Of a DNA stretch of 64,000 bases, positions 24,924-34,351 are shown one piece after another (position 1 is the first letter of the stretch; every line of letters begins with the position of its first letter). Origin of the DNA: Hydrogenophilales bacterium (GTDB lineage: Bacteria; Pseudomonadota; Gammaproteobacteria; Burkholderiales; Thiobacillaceae). The stretch is from positions 310,001-374,000 of the forward strand of contig JADJCP010000003.1 in NCBI GenBank assembly GCA_016703155.1. The letters run 5' to 3'. The notes below the pieces were generated by a model. It was not told the origin of the DNA. It searched no databases and was given only the letters and a program-made list of their open reading frames with translations. The position numbers and the translations under genes were made by a program.

Positions 24924-26321
24924 CTAAGGTTTCACCACGTCGGCTTCGCGCCAGCCGCCACCCAGCGCCAGTGCCAGGTCGGCGACGGCGGCCAGTTGCG
25001 CGCGCCGGGCGTCGAGATTGTTGACCTGGGCCTGGAACAGGTTGCGTTGGGCGTCGAGGACTTCCAGATAGCTGGTCATGCCATTGTCGTGGCGCAGCGC
25101 GGCGAGTTCCGCGGCCTTGCCGAACGCGGCCATGCGGCGCGCCTCGGCCTCGGCGGTTTCGCGCGCCTGGCGGTGTGACACCAGGGCGTCGAGGACTTCC
25201 CGGAAGGCGTTGCGTACACCTTTTTCGTAACTGGCCAGCAGTTGTTCCTGACGTGCCGCCGTGGCCTTGACGGCGGCCTCGGTGCGGCCGGCGTTGAACA
25301 CGGTCTGGACGACGCTCGCGGTCAGGCCCCAGACGCCGGCCCCGCCGGAAAACAGATCCGACAGCCCCTTGCTTTCCGAGCCGAGATAAGCGGTCAGGGC
25401 CAGGTCCGGAAAGATCGCCGCGCGCGTCTCGCGCATGCGTGCCTGGGCGGCGAGCAGGTTCTGCTCGGCCTGGCGCAGATCCGGGCGGCGCAATAGCAGA
25501 TCGGCGGGCAGGCCGGCGGGCACGGCCGGCGGGTTGGCGTCAGGTGTGCCGGACCTGGCGACGACTTCGTCGCTGATGCGGCGCGGCTCCCAGCCGAGCA
25601 TGACGACCAGGGCCAGCTCCTGCTGGCGTACCTGACGGGTGAGCTGCGCCAGGCTGACCTCGACCCCAGCCAGTTCCGCTTCGGCCTGACGCAGTTCCAG
25701 TTCGCCGGCCATGCCGCCTTCCAGGCGCAGACGTTGCAGATTGACGGCCTCGCGCCGGTTGCCCAGGGTTTGTTCGGCGACCCGGCGCTGCGCGTCGAGC
25801 GTGGTCAGGCTGAAGTAAGCACGGGCGACGTTCGCGGCGAGACTGGCGCGGATCACCTGGGCGGCGTATTGCGTGGCCAGCAAATCGGCGCGCGCTGCTT
25901 CGGAGGCGTTACGGTAGCGGCCCCACAGGTCGAGTTCGTAGGCGGCCAGGAAGCTGGCCTTGTTACTGTTGTTGATGGTGTCGCCCGGGACCGGGTTGAC
26001 GCCGCGCTCGCTGACTTTCGTGCGCGCGCTGCTGGCCTGGACGTTCAGGCCGGGATAGCGGTCGGCGTCGGCCAGACCGACGGCGCCGCGTGCCTCCTCG
26101 ATGCGCGCGGCGGCGAGGCGGATGTCGCTATTGTTCGCCAGGGCTTCGGCGATCAGCGAGTCCAGCGTCGGGTTGGCGTAGACCGTCCACCAGTCGGCGG
26201 CGGCCAGGTCGGTGCTTTTCTCGGTCGTCGCCGGCCAGGACTTGGGCAGGTCGGGGGCGGGTTGTTTCAGTTCGGGAAGCTGGACGCAGCCGGCGAGGGT
26301 GAGAGCAAATAAGATTTGCAT
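24924..26321 (-). CDS. Outer-membrane efflux channel lipoprotein (NodT/OprM family)
   Basis: 465 aa from the ATG at 26321, chosen because it begins a lipoprotein signal (MQILFALTLAGC, Cys about residue 12). The frame is open to 26477, but the extra 52 residues translate a repeat element and end at the preceding gene. Family landmarks: DWWTVYANPTLDSLIAEAL, LAAYELDLWGRYRNASEAA, and the repeated long coiled-coil helices of the TolC/OprM fold. It should form the trimeric outer-membrane exit duct for the RND pump encoded upstream on the same strand. Confidence 0.9.
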   Translation of the reverse strand: MQILFALTLAGCVQLPELKQPAPDLPKSWPATTEKSTDLAAADWWTVYANPTLDSLIAEALANNSDIRLAAARIEEARGAVGLADADRYPGLNVQASSARTKVSERGVNPVPGDTINNSNKASFLAAYELDLWGRYRNASEAARADLLATQYAAQVIRASLAANVARAYFSLTTLDAQRRVAEQTLGNRREAVNLQRLRLEGGMAGELELRQAEAELAGVEVSLAQLTRQVRQQELALVVMLGWEPRRISDEVVARSGTPDANPPAVPAGLPADLLLRRPDLRQAEQNLLAAQARMRETRAAIFPDLALTAYLGSESKGLSDLFSGGAGVWGLTASVVQTVFNAGRTEAAVKATAARQEQLLASYEKGVRNAFREVLDALVSHRQARETAEAEARRMAAFGKAAELAALRHDNGMTSYLEVLDAQRNLFQAQVNNLDARRAQLAAVADLALALGGGWREADVVKP

Positions 26322-26336
26322 TACGCCAAGACGGTA

Positions 26337-26436
26337 TTCCCCCCTTTGAAAAAGGGGGGCTAGGGGGGATTTAGCAGCCTGTGCAACTTGAGGCGCTGTA
26401 GAAATCCCCCTCCATCCCCCTTTTGCAAAGGGGGAA
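26337..26436. repeat. MITE-like inverted repeat pair (CCCCCTTT type)
   Basis: Two near-identical arms of about 35 bases face each other: 26337-26372 (TTCCCCCCTTTGAAAAAGGG and on) and 26402-26436 (AAATCCCCCTCCATCCCCCT and on), separated by about 30 bases. Each arm is itself a hairpin. The inner hairpin recurs at 24711-24732. The element lies between the RND pump gene and the outer-membrane channel gene, within the operon; it codes for nothing I recognise but keeps a frame open, which tempts gene finders to extend the channel protein. Confidence 0.75.
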
Positions 26437-26469
26437 GCCACCTTGTGGCGGGCGTCACGTAGTCTCAAT

Positions 26470-29400
26470 TCAAACATGATTCACCTCCCGCTCCGCCTCG
26501 TCATGGTCGAGCGGCCCGTGATACTTGATCGGTCCCGGGAAGATGCGCCGCACCAGCAGGTACAGCACCGGGACGATAAACACCGCCAGCACGGTCGCGG
26601 CGATCATGCCGCCCATGACGCCGGTGCCGATGGCCTGGCGGCTGGCGGCGCCGGCGCCGCTGGAGATGGCCAGGGGCAGGACGCCGAAGATGAAGGCGAT
26701 GGAGGTCATGACAATCGGCCGGAAGCGCAGTTTGCAGGCCTCGACAACCGCCTCCAGGGTGGACTTGCCGCGCGCCTCCAGTTGTCGGGCGAATTCGACG
26801 ATCAGGATGGAGTTTTTCGCCGACAGGCCGATGATGGCGATCAGGCCGACCTTGAAATAGACGTCGTTGGGCAGGTCGCGCAGGGTCACCGCCAGGACCG
26901 CGCCGAAGATGCCCAGGGGCACCACCAGAAGCACGGCGAGCGGCACCGACCAGGATTCGTACAAGGCGGCGAGGCACATGAAGACGACGATGATCGACAA
27001 CGCGAACAACATCGGTGCTTGCGCCCCGGAGAGCTTTTCCTCGAAGGAGGTGCCCGACCACTCGAAGCCCATGCCGGGCGGCAACTTGCCGGCGATGTCC
27101 TGCATGGCCTGCATGGCCTCGCCGGTGCTGCGGCCCGGCGCCGGCGAGCCGGCGATCTTGGTCGCCGGGACGCCGTTGTAACGGTCGAGCTTGGGCAGGC
27201 CGGTCACCCAGCGCGGCGTGGCGATCTCGGACAGCGGCACCATCTGGCCGGTCTTGGTGCGCACCCGCAAGTTGACCAGGCCTTCCGGCGTGGCGCGCGC
27301 CGGGGCGTCGATCTGCATGACCACGCGCAGGACGCGGCCATCGCGGATGAAGTCGTTGACGTAGGCCGAACCGAGGGCGACCGACAGGGTCTGGTTGAGT
27401 TCGCCGAGGTCGATGCCCAGGCTGCTCGCCTTGACGCGGTCGATATCCAGCAGCAACTGCGTCGCCGGCTCCTTGCTCTCCGGGCGTACGCCCATCAGGC
27501 GCGGGTCCTGGCTGGCCATGCCAAGCACCATGTTGCGCGCCTCCATGAGCTTTTCCCGGCCCAGGCCGGAACGGTCCTGGAGGCGGAAGTCGAAGCCGCC
27601 GACCGCCGCCAGTTCGGGAATGGGCGGCGGATTGACGGCGAAGATCATGGCCTGCTTCACCGAAAACAACATCATGTTGGCCTTCTGCACCAGCTTCAGG
27701 GCGTGTGTGTCGGGTGACTTGCGTTCGTCCCAGTCTTTCAGGCGGACGAAGGCGATGGCGGCGTCCTGACCCTTGCCGAAGAAGGAGAAGCCGAGTACGC
27801 CGACCACCTTGGCGACTTCAGGCTGTTTCAGGTAGTACTGTTCCATGCCTGAAAGCACCTGCTCGGTGCGCTCCTGGGTGGAGCCCGACGGCAACTGGAC
27901 GATGCTGATCAGGTAGCCCTGGTCCTCGTCGGGCAGGAAGCCGGTGGGCAGGCGCAGCATCAGCAGGGCGGTGGCGCCGGCGATGGCCAGGAACAGCAGG
28001 ATCATGCGTATCGGTCGCTTCACGGCGGCGGCGACGCCGCGCATGTAGCCGTTCGTGGTGCGCTCGAACAGCCGATGGAACCAGCCGAAGAAGCCGGTCT
28101 TGTGCTCCATCTGCTCGCGGGTCACGCCCTTGAACAGCGTGGCGCAGAGGGCAGGCGTCAAGGAGATGGCGAGCAGCGCCGAGAACAGCATGGTCATCAC
28201 CAGGGTGACCGCGAACTGGCGGTAGATGGCGCCCACCGAGCCGCTGAAGAAGGCCATGGGGATGAATACCGCCGAGAGCACGACGGTGATGCCGACGATG
28301 GCGCCGAAGATCTGGCCCATGGCCTTCGAGGTCGCCTCGCGCGCAGCCAGCCCTTCCTTGGTCATGATGCGCTCGACGTTCTCGACGACCACGATGGCGT
28401 CGTCGACGACGATACCGATGGCCAGCACCATGGCGAACAGCGACAGCACGTTGATGGAATAGCCGAGCAGGTACAGCCCGACCAGGGTGCCGACCAGCGA
28501 CACCGGCACGACGATGGTGGGAATGATCGCCGCGCGCAGGTTCTCAAGGAACAGCCACATCACCAGGAAGACCAGGATGAAGGCTTCGATGAGGGTGATC
28601 ACGACTTCCCGGATGGATATCTCGACGAAGCGCGAGGTGTCGTAAGGCACGTCCCAACTGATGCCCTTGGGGAAATAGGCGCCCAGTTCGGTCATGCGCG
28701 CCTTCACCAGCCGGGACGTTTCCAGGGCATTGCTGCCCGGCGCCAGCTTGATGCCCATGGCCGCCGTCGGCTTGCCGTTCAGGCGTGCCTGAACGCTGTA
28801 GTCCTGGGCGCCCAGTTCGACGCGCGCCACGTCCTTGAGACGTACGGCGGCACCGGTACTGTCGGCGCGCAGCAGAATATCGCCGAATTCCTCGGGGGTG
28901 CTCAGGCGGCCCTGGGTGACCACCGTCGCCGCCAGTTCCTGACCCTTCACCGCCGGGGTCTGGCCCAGTTCGCCGGTGGCCAGTTGCACATTCTGGGCGC
29001 GCACGGCGGCGAGCGCCTCGCCGGGCGTCATGTTGAAACTGGCCAGCTTCAACGGGTCGAGCCAGAGGCGCATGGCGTATTCCGAGCCGAACAACTGGGC
29101 CTCGCCGACGCCCGGCACCTGGCGGATGTTGTTCAGGACGTTGGCGGCGGCGAAACTGCCCAGGTCGACGGCGCGCCGGCTCTGATCCGGCGAGAAGATG
29201 GTGACGAACATCAGGTAGTTGCGCCGTGCCTTGGCCACGGTGATGCCCTGGCGGCGCACCTCTGCGGGCAGGCGCGCCTCGACGCGCTTGATGCGGTTCT
29301 GCGCCTCCACCGAGGCGATGTCCATGTCGACGCCGGTGGCGAAGGTGAGATTCAGGGTCATGGTGCCGCTGTCGTCGGAGGCCGAATCCATGTACAGCAG

Positions 29401-29625
29401 GTTCTCCAGGCCGTTCATCTCCTGCTCGATCAGCGAGGTGACGCTATCCTCGACCACCTGGGCGCTGGCGCCCGGATAGATGGCGGTGATCGCCAGGGCC
29501 GGCGGCGCCACCTCGGGATATTGCGACACGGGGAGCTTGGGCAGGGTCAGGAAGCCGGCCAGGATGATCGCCAGGGCGATGACCCAGGCGAAGATGGGCC
29601 GGTCGATGAAGAAGCGCGGCAGCAT
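26470..29625 (-). CDS. RND multidrug efflux permease (HAE1/AcrB family)
   Basis: 1051 aa, the normal size. It starts MLPRFFIDRPIFAWVIAL, typical for AcrB/MexB. The proton-relay Asp-Asp pair is in IGIVVDDAIVVVENVER (about 400-416), and twelve membrane segments with two large periplasmic loops are apparent. It exports lipophilic drugs from the periplasm or inner membrane by proton antiport with an adaptor and outer-membrane channel. The adaptor gene ends 3 bases upstream; the channel gene follows after a repeat element. Regulation is probably by the divergent TetR-family gene. Confidence 0.95.
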   Translation of the reverse strand: MLPRFFIDRPIFAWVIALAIILAGFLTLPKLPVSQYPEVAPPALAITAIYPGASAQVVEDSVTSLIEQEMNGLENLLYMDSASDDSGTMTLNLTFATGVDMDIASVEAQNRIKRVEARLPAEVRRQGITVAKARRNYLMFVTIFSPDQSRRAVDLGSFAAANVLNNIRQVPGVGEAQLFGSEYAMRLWLDPLKLASFNMTPGEALAAVRAQNVQLATGELGQTPAVKGQELAATVVTQGRLSTPEEFGDILLRADSTGAAVRLKDVARVELGAQDYSVQARLNGKPTAAMGIKLAPGSNALETSRLVKARMTELGAYFPKGISWDVPYDTSRFVEISIREVVITLIEAFILVFLVMWLFLENLRAAIIPTIVVPVSLVGTLVGLYLLGYSINVLSLFAMVLAIGIVVDDAIVVVENVERIMTKEGLAAREATSKAMGQIFGAIVGITVVLSAVFIPMAFFSGSVGAIYRQFAVTLVMTMLFSALLAISLTPALCATLFKGVTREQMEHKTGFFGWFHRLFERTTNGYMRGVAAAVKRPIRMILLFLAIAGATALLMLRLPTGFLPDEDQGYLISIVQLPSGSTQERTEQVLSGMEQYYLKQPEVAKVVGVLGFSFFGKGQDAAIAFVRLKDWDERKSPDTHALKLVQKANMMLFSVKQAMIFAVNPPPIPELAAVGGFDFRLQDRSGLGREKLMEARNMVLGMASQDPRLMGVRPESKEPATQLLLDIDRVKASSLGIDLGELNQTLSVALGSAYVNDFIRDGRVLRVVMQIDAPARATPEGLVNLRVRTKTGQMVPLSEIATPRWVTGLPKLDRYNGVPATKIAGSPAPGRSTGEAMQAMQDIAGKLPPGMGFEWSGTSFEEKLSGAQAPMLFALSIIVVFMCLAALYESWSVPLAVLLVVPLGIFGAVLAVTLRDLPNDVYFKVGLIAIIGLSAKNSILIVEFARQLEARGKSTLEAVVEACKLRFRPIVMTSIAFIFGVLPLAISSGAGAASRQAIGTGVMGGMIAATVLAVFIVPVLYLLVRRIFPGPIKYHGPLDHDEAEREVNHV

Positions 29626-29628
29626 GGC

Positions 29629-30852
29629 TTACTTTCCGGCCGGGGTGACGGCGGCGGCCTTGGCGGGCGCCGCGACCGGCGTTGGCGCTGGCGCGGGTGT
29701 CGGTGCCGGGGAGGACTTGGCCCCCCCAACCGGCACCGCCTTCACCGGCATGCCCGGGCGTGCCTTCTGCAGGCCGTTGACCACCACCTGCTCGCCGCCC
29801 TTCAAGCCCTCGGTGATGACCCAGTCGTTGCCCGCCAAACCGGCGGTCTTCACTGGCTGCGGCGCCAGCTTGCCGTCCGGGCTGACGATCATCACCAGTT
29901 GGCCCTGGGCGCTGGCTTGTACGGCGCGTTGCGGTACGGTGATCTTGTCGACGGCCTGACTGACCGGCAGGCGCACGCTGACGAACTGACCGGGCAGCAG
30001 GGCGCGCTGCGGATTGGGAAACTCGGCGCGTAGGCCGACCGAGCCGGTGGCGGGATCAATCGCCATATCCTGGAAGAGCAGCTTGCCGGTCATCGGGTAG
30101 TCGCGGCCATTCTCCAGGACCAGCTTCACTGGCAGGCCGGCAGCCTGCTTCTGGCCGTCACGCAGACGCAGGAAATCGGCGCTCGACTGGGCGAAATTCA
30201 CCCAGATCGGATCAAGCTGTTCGATGGTCGGCAGGGGCGTTGCCTCGCCGCGTCCCACCAGGGCGCCTTCGGTGACCAGGGCGCGGCCGATGCGACCGGA
30301 AATGGGCGCCGGCACGGTGCTGTTTTCCAGATCGATGCGTGCCCGGCTGCGCGCCGCCTGGGCCGAGGCGACATCGGCCTCGGCGAGCTTCTGCTTGGCG
30401 ACCGCCAGATCGTATTCCTGCTGACTGACCGCCTTGGCCGGCAACAGGTTGCGCAGCCGCGCCACGGTGATGCCGTTCATGGTCGCGTCGGCCTGGGCCT
30501 TGGCGACGGCGGCATCCGCCGAGGCCAGATTCGCCTGCAGGGTACGCGGATCGATGCGGAACAAAGGCGTGCCGGCCTTGACTTCGCTGCCCTCGGTGAA
30601 CAGGCGCTTTTCGACGACACCCTCGACGCGGGCGCGGACTTGCGCCGTGCGCACCGCCTGCATGCGGCCGGGTATTTCCACGCTACGCGGCAGCGAGCGC
30701 GCCGAGGCGACGATCACTTCAACCTCGGGCGGCGGCATGCCACCGCCGGCCATGGGGTTGCCCGGTGCCTTTTCGGCGTTCGGCTTGCAGCCGGCGAGCA
30801 GCATGAGCATGAGGAGGGGCAGGGCGACGGTGGCACGAATGGGGTAGGGCAT
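29629..30852 (-). CDS. RND efflux periplasmic adaptor lipoprotein (AcrA/MexA family)
   Basis: 407 aa from the ATG at 30852, chosen because it gives a lipoprotein signal (LMLMLLAGC, Cys about residue 21); the frame runs further up but only across the promoter. Landmarks are VEIPGRMQAVRTAQVRARVEG, the hairpin region around ADAAVAKAQADA, and DPIWVNFAQSSADFLRLRDG. The C-terminal 30 residues are a Pro/Ala tail. It bridges the pump and outer-membrane channel. First gene of the adaptor-pump-channel operon, 97 bases from a divergent TetR regulator. Confidence 0.92.
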   Translation of the reverse strand: MPYPIRATVALPLLMLMLLAGCKPNAEKAPGNPMAGGGMPPPEVEVIVASARSLPRSVEIPGRMQAVRTAQVRARVEGVVEKRLFTEGSEVKAGTPLFRIDPRTLQANLASADAAVAKAQADATMNGITVARLRNLLPAKAVSQQEYDLAVAKQKLAEADVASAQAARSRARIDLENSTVPAPISGRIGRALVTEGALVGRGEATPLPTIEQLDPIWVNFAQSSADFLRLRDGQKQAAGLPVKLVLENGRDYPMTGKLLFQDMAIDPATGSVGLRAEFPNPQRALLPGQFVSVRLPVSQAVDKITVPQRAVQASAQGQLVMIVSPDGKLAPQPVKTAGLAGNDWVITEGLKGGEQVVVNGLQKARPGMPVKAVPVGGAKSSPAPTPAPAPTPVAAPAKAAAVTPAGK

Positions 30853-30905
30853 GGAGGGCTCCGGGAAACAATGCACCGCGTTGCGGTATGACAGGAGCAT
30901 TCTAA

Positions 30906-30927
30906 TTACATACAATGATGTATGTAA
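30906..30927. promoter_or_regulatory. Palindromic operator for the TetR-family efflux regulator
   Basis: TTACATAC at 30906-30913 and GTATGTAA at 30920-30927 are perfect inverted arms around a 6-base centre. The arms match the TACATAC/GTATGTA core of AcrR/TtgR-type operators. The site lies in the 97-base gap between the adaptor gene and its divergent regulator, so one bound repressor could control both directions. Confidence 0.75.
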
Positions 30928-30949
30928 ATCACGATTTTATGACACACGC

Positions 30950-31570
30950 ATGGTCAGACGCACCAAGGAAGTGGCCGAAGAAACCCGCGCCCGGATACTC
31001 GATACGGCGGAACAGGTGTTCCACGAAAAGGGTGTGACGCGAACTTCGCTGAGCGACATCGCCACGAATGCCGGGGTGACGCGCGGCGCCATCTACTGGC
31101 ACTTCGCCGACAAGGCGGCCCTGTTCCAGGCCATGTGCGACCGGGCGACACTGCCGCTCGAAGCCATGTTCGGCAGCGTCGCCGCCGACGACCTCGACGA
31201 CCCGCTGGCCAGCCTGCGCGCCGGCTGTGTCGGCGTGTTGCGTCAGGTCGAGGAAGACGCCCGCTGCAGGCGGGTGTTCGAGATCATGAGCAGCAAGTGC
31301 GAGTTCGTCGACGAGATGGCCGCCACCATGGCGCGCCGCCAGGAATGCCGACACGGCGCCATGACCCTGATCGAAAGCAACCTCGGTCTGGCCATCCAGC
31401 GCGGCCAGTTGCCCGCCGACCTGGATGTGCGCCGCGCCGCCATTGGCTTGTTCGCCTATATCGATGGTCTGATCCACAACTGGGGGCTGAAGCCGGATCA
31501 CTATTCCCTGGCCGATGAGGCCGGATCACTCATCGATTTGTTTTTAAACGGGCTGCGGCGCCAGTCTTGA
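30950..31570 (+). CDS. TetR/AcrR-family efflux repressor
   Basis: 206 aa from the ATG at 30950; upstream codons in frame run through the operator. The N-terminal helix-turn-helix (VTRTSLSDIATNAGVTRGAIYWHFADKAAL, about 25-54, broken here by the helix turn) is very like AcrR/TtgR, and the C-terminal helical domain should bind a drug inducer. It is divergent from the RND operon across a palindrome fitting this family, so it probably represses the pump and itself until a substrate binds. Confidence 0.92.
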   Translation: MVRRTKEVAEETRARILDTAEQVFHEKGVTRTSLSDIATNAGVTRGAIYWHFADKAALFQAMCDRATLPLEAMFGSVAADDLDDPLASLRAGCVGVLRQVEEDARCRRVFEIMSSKCEFVDEMAATMARRQECRHGAMTLIESNLGLAIQRGQLPADLDVRRAAIGLFAYIDGLIHNWGLKPDHYSLADEAGSLIDLFLNGLRRQS

Positions 31571-31585
31571 TCAAATCCGCCGGGC

Positions 31586-32065
31586 TTAATAGCGCCCGTG
31601 CTGTCGCATGATGTAGTTGTTCATCTCGATCTGCTGCTGGTTCATGCGCCGCAAGGTGTTGTGAACACCACGAATGATGGCGCGCATGATGCTGAATACC
31701 AGATGCGGATTGGTTTCCAGCATGGGGTCGAACTTTGCCCGCGACAGGCTGAAGACCTTGGCCGGACCCATGGCGCGCAGACTGGCTGAATGCTCCAGGC
31801 CGTCGATGAAGCCGAGTTCGCCGGCGAGCTCACCCTTGCGCAGGACGTGCAGGGTGACCCAGTCCCCCCCGGCCACTTGCCGGGTGACGGCTAGATTGCC
31901 GTCGATGACGATATGCAGGCTGTTGTCGACCGCACCTTCTTCGATCAACAGCTCGGCGTCTTTCAACTCCCTGACCGTGCCCAACTCCATGAAAAGCGTG
32001 CATTCCTCGCCAGTCAGGTCTTTACCCAATACCGATTCCAGGATGAAACATTGGTTGTTGCTCAT
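31586..32065 (-). CDS. Cyclic-nucleotide-binding-like (CAP_ED) domain protein
   Basis: 159 aa. Residues about 10-130 form a cyclic-nucleotide-binding fold: VDNSLHIVIDGNLAVTRQ, LRKGELAGELGFIDGLEHSA and SLRAMGPAKVFSLSRAKF. The last 25 residues form a helix (RRMNQQQIEMNNYIMRQ). No DNA-binding helix-turn-helix follows, so this is not a Crp-type regulator; it may be a stand-alone sensor or partner of another protein. The ligand is unknown. It converges with the TetR gene and lies 43 bases after metG on the same strand. Confidence 0.8.
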   Translation of the reverse strand: MSNNQCFILESVLGKDLTGEECTLFMELGTVRELKDAELLIEEGAVDNSLHIVIDGNLAVTRQVAGGDWVTLHVLRKGELAGELGFIDGLEHSASLRAMGPAKVFSLSRAKFDPMLETNPHLVFSIMRAIIRGVHNTLRRMNQQQIEMNNYIMRQHGRY

Positions 32066-32108
32066 GACGGTCTCCTACAGGGGGTGATGACGGAACGATC
32101 TCCCGTGG

Positions 32109-34298
32109 CTATTTCACCCGCATGCCCGGCTGCGCGCCGGCATCGGGGGAAAGAATGAACAGACCCGGCGTGTCGCCGGAGGCGGCGAGCACCATGCCTT
32201 CGCTCATGCCGAACTTCATCTTGCGCGGCGCCAGGTTGGCGACCATCACGGTCAGGCGTCCGACCAGCGTTGCCGGGTCATAGGCCGACTTGATGCCGGC
32301 GAAGACCTGACGCGGCTTCGCCTCGCCGATATCCAGTTCCAGGCGGATCAGCTTGTCGGCGCCCTCGACGTGGCTGGCCGTGACGATGCGGGCGATGCGC
32401 AGGTCGACCTTGGCGAAGTCGTCGATGGCGATGTAGTTCTGCTCGGGCGCCTTGGCCTCGTCGGACTGGGCGACATGCTGCTGGTGCTCGGCGTGGCGCG
32501 CCGGTGCTGGCGCGGGTGTCGGTTCCAGGGTCTGCTTGTTCTCGTCGACCATGGCCTCGATCTTCTTTGGATCGACGCGGGTCATCAGGTGCTGGTATTC
32601 GTTGATGGTGTGGCCGGATATTAGGGTATTGGCATCGATCCATTGCAGCGGGGCGAGATTGAGAAATGCTTCAACGCTCTCTGCAACTATGGGGAGAATT
32701 GGCTTCAAATAAATGGTCAATAACCTAAAGAGGTTCAGAGTCACGGTGCAAATTTCGTGTAAGTCTGTCTCACGTCCTTCTTGCTTTGCGATTTCCCAAG
32801 GTTTTGTTGCATTGACATAGCGATTTGCAATGTCAGCCAAGAACATGATTTCACGTAATGCTTTGCTGTACTCACGTCCCTCTATGAGTGGAGCAATTAT
32901 GTTTGAATGGTGTTGGAAAAAACGAAGCATAGGGGCTTCAACTTGAGTCCTGTCACCCCCACTTTCAATCATGCCAGGGAAGTCCCAAGCTAAATTCCCT
33001 TGGTCATCAAAGAATCGATAGTCTTTTTCTAGCCAAGGCGCGTATCTGGAGAGTGAGTCAAGTTTTCCACTGAATCGTTTAGTAATGAATCCAGCAGAAC
33101 GGCTGGCGATATTGACGTACTTGCCCACCAGGTCGGCATTCACCCGCGCCGAGAAGTCCTCCAGGTTGAGGTCGATGTCCTCCATCGAACCGTTCAGCTT
33201 GGCGGCATAGTAGTAACGCAGCCACTCCGGATTCAGGTGGCGCAGGTAGCTTTCGGCGGTGATGAAGGTGCCGCGCGACTTCGACATCTTGCTGCCATTG
33301 ACCGTCAGGAAGCCGTGGCAGAAGACGCCGCTGGGGGTGCGGAAGCCGGCGTGCCGGAGTTCGGCGGGCCAGAACAGGGCGTGGAAGTAGAGGATGTCCT
33401 TGCCGATGAAGTGATACAGCTCGGCGTCCGAATCCGGCTTCCAGTAGTCGTCGAAATTCAGGCCGTGCTTGTCGCAGTAGTTCTGGAAGCTTCCCATGTA
33501 GCCGATTGGCGCGTCGAGCCAGACGTAGTAGTACTTGCCGGGGGCATCGGGAATCTCGAAGCCGAAGTAGGGCGCGACACGGGAGATGTCCCAGTCCGAT
33601 AGGCCGGACCCCAGCCACCCGTTCAACTTGTTACCGGCCGCGGCCGGGACGTGAGGCGGCACGATCCAGCTCTTGAGGAAGTCGGCGCAACGCGGGTCGG
33701 ACAGCTTGAAGAAGTAATGGTCCGACTCCTTGCGCACCGGCATCGCCCCGGAGACGGCGGAGTAGGGTTCGATCAATTCCGTCGGCTGGTAGGTGGCGCC
33801 GCAGACCTCGCAGGAGTCGCCGTATTGGTCCTTGGCGTGGCACTTCGGGCACTCGCCCTTGATGAAGCGGTCCGGCAGGAACATCTGCTTCACCGGGTCG
33901 TAGAACTGCTCGATGGCGCGCTTCTCGATCAGGCCGGCGTCGCGCAACCGGGTATAGATGGTGTCGGCGTAATGGCGCGTTTCCGGCGAGTTGGTCGAGT
34001 AGTAGTTGTCGAACGCGACATGGAAGCCGTCGAAGTCGCGCTTGTGCTCGTGCCAGACCCGGTCGATCAACTGCTCCGGGGTGATGCCTTCCTTCTCGGC
34101 GTGCAGCATGATCGGCGTGCCGTGCGTGTCGTCGGCGCAGCAATAGATGCAGGAATTCCCCTGCATCTTTTGGAAGCGTACCCAGATGTCGGTCTGGATG
34201 TACTCGACCAGATGGCCGAGATGGATGCTGCCGTTGGCGTAGGGCAGTGCGGAGGTGACCAGGATTTTTCGCTGCGTGGCGGGAATTTTATGGGACAT
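32109..34298 (-). CDS. metG: Methionyl-tRNA synthetase
   Basis: 729 aa from the ATG at 34298 (seven more residues if 34319 is used). Class I signatures: HLGH in ALPYANGSIHLGHLVEY near residue 24 and KMSKS in GSKMSKSRG near 337. A zinc knuckle (CPKCHAKDQYGDSCEVC) lies near 150 and a C-terminal EMAP/tRNA-binding domain covers about 620-729. Between about 32620 and 33105 (residues about 398-559, the anticodon-binding domain) the DNA is much AT-richer than on both sides although the protein stays conserved: I count 26 G/C in 32761-32820 against 43 in 33301-33360. This looks like a recombined patch. Confidence 0.95.
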   Translation of the reverse strand: MSHKIPATQRKILVTSALPYANGSIHLGHLVEYIQTDIWVRFQKMQGNSCIYCCADDTHGTPIMLHAEKEGITPEQLIDRVWHEHKRDFDGFHVAFDNYYSTNSPETRHYADTIYTRLRDAGLIEKRAIEQFYDPVKQMFLPDRFIKGECPKCHAKDQYGDSCEVCGATYQPTELIEPYSAVSGAMPVRKESDHYFFKLSDPRCADFLKSWIVPPHVPAAAGNKLNGWLGSGLSDWDISRVAPYFGFEIPDAPGKYYYVWLDAPIGYMGSFQNYCDKHGLNFDDYWKPDSDAELYHFIGKDILYFHALFWPAELRHAGFRTPSGVFCHGFLTVNGSKMSKSRGTFITAESYLRHLNPEWLRYYYAAKLNGSMEDIDLNLEDFSARVNADLVGKYVNIASRSAGFITKRFSGKLDSLSRYAPWLEKDYRFFDDQGNLAWDFPGMIESGGDRTQVEAPMLRFFQHHSNIIAPLIEGREYSKALREIMFLADIANRYVNATKPWEIAKQEGRETDLHEICTVTLNLFRLLTIYLKPILPIVAESVEAFLNLAPLQWIDANTLISGHTINEYQHLMTRVDPKKIEAMVDENKQTLEPTPAPAPARHAEHQQHVAQSDEAKAPEQNYIAIDDFAKVDLRIARIVTASHVEGADKLIRLELDIGEAKPRQVFAGIKSAYDPATLVGRLTVMVANLAPRKMKFGMSEGMVLAASGDTPGLFILSPDAGAQPGMRVK

Positions 34299-34351
34299 GA
34301 CCGGCTTTTCGATTGACAATTGGCTGTCATTTTACGCTGGGGTCTAAGCAG

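Noticed and set aside
28075..30033. 652-codon open frame opposite the RND pump and adaptor genes
   Set aside because: Shadow of a strongly GC-rich coding strand; composition is His/Gln/Asp/Arg-rich with no domain, while both real genes on the other strand are unmistakable.
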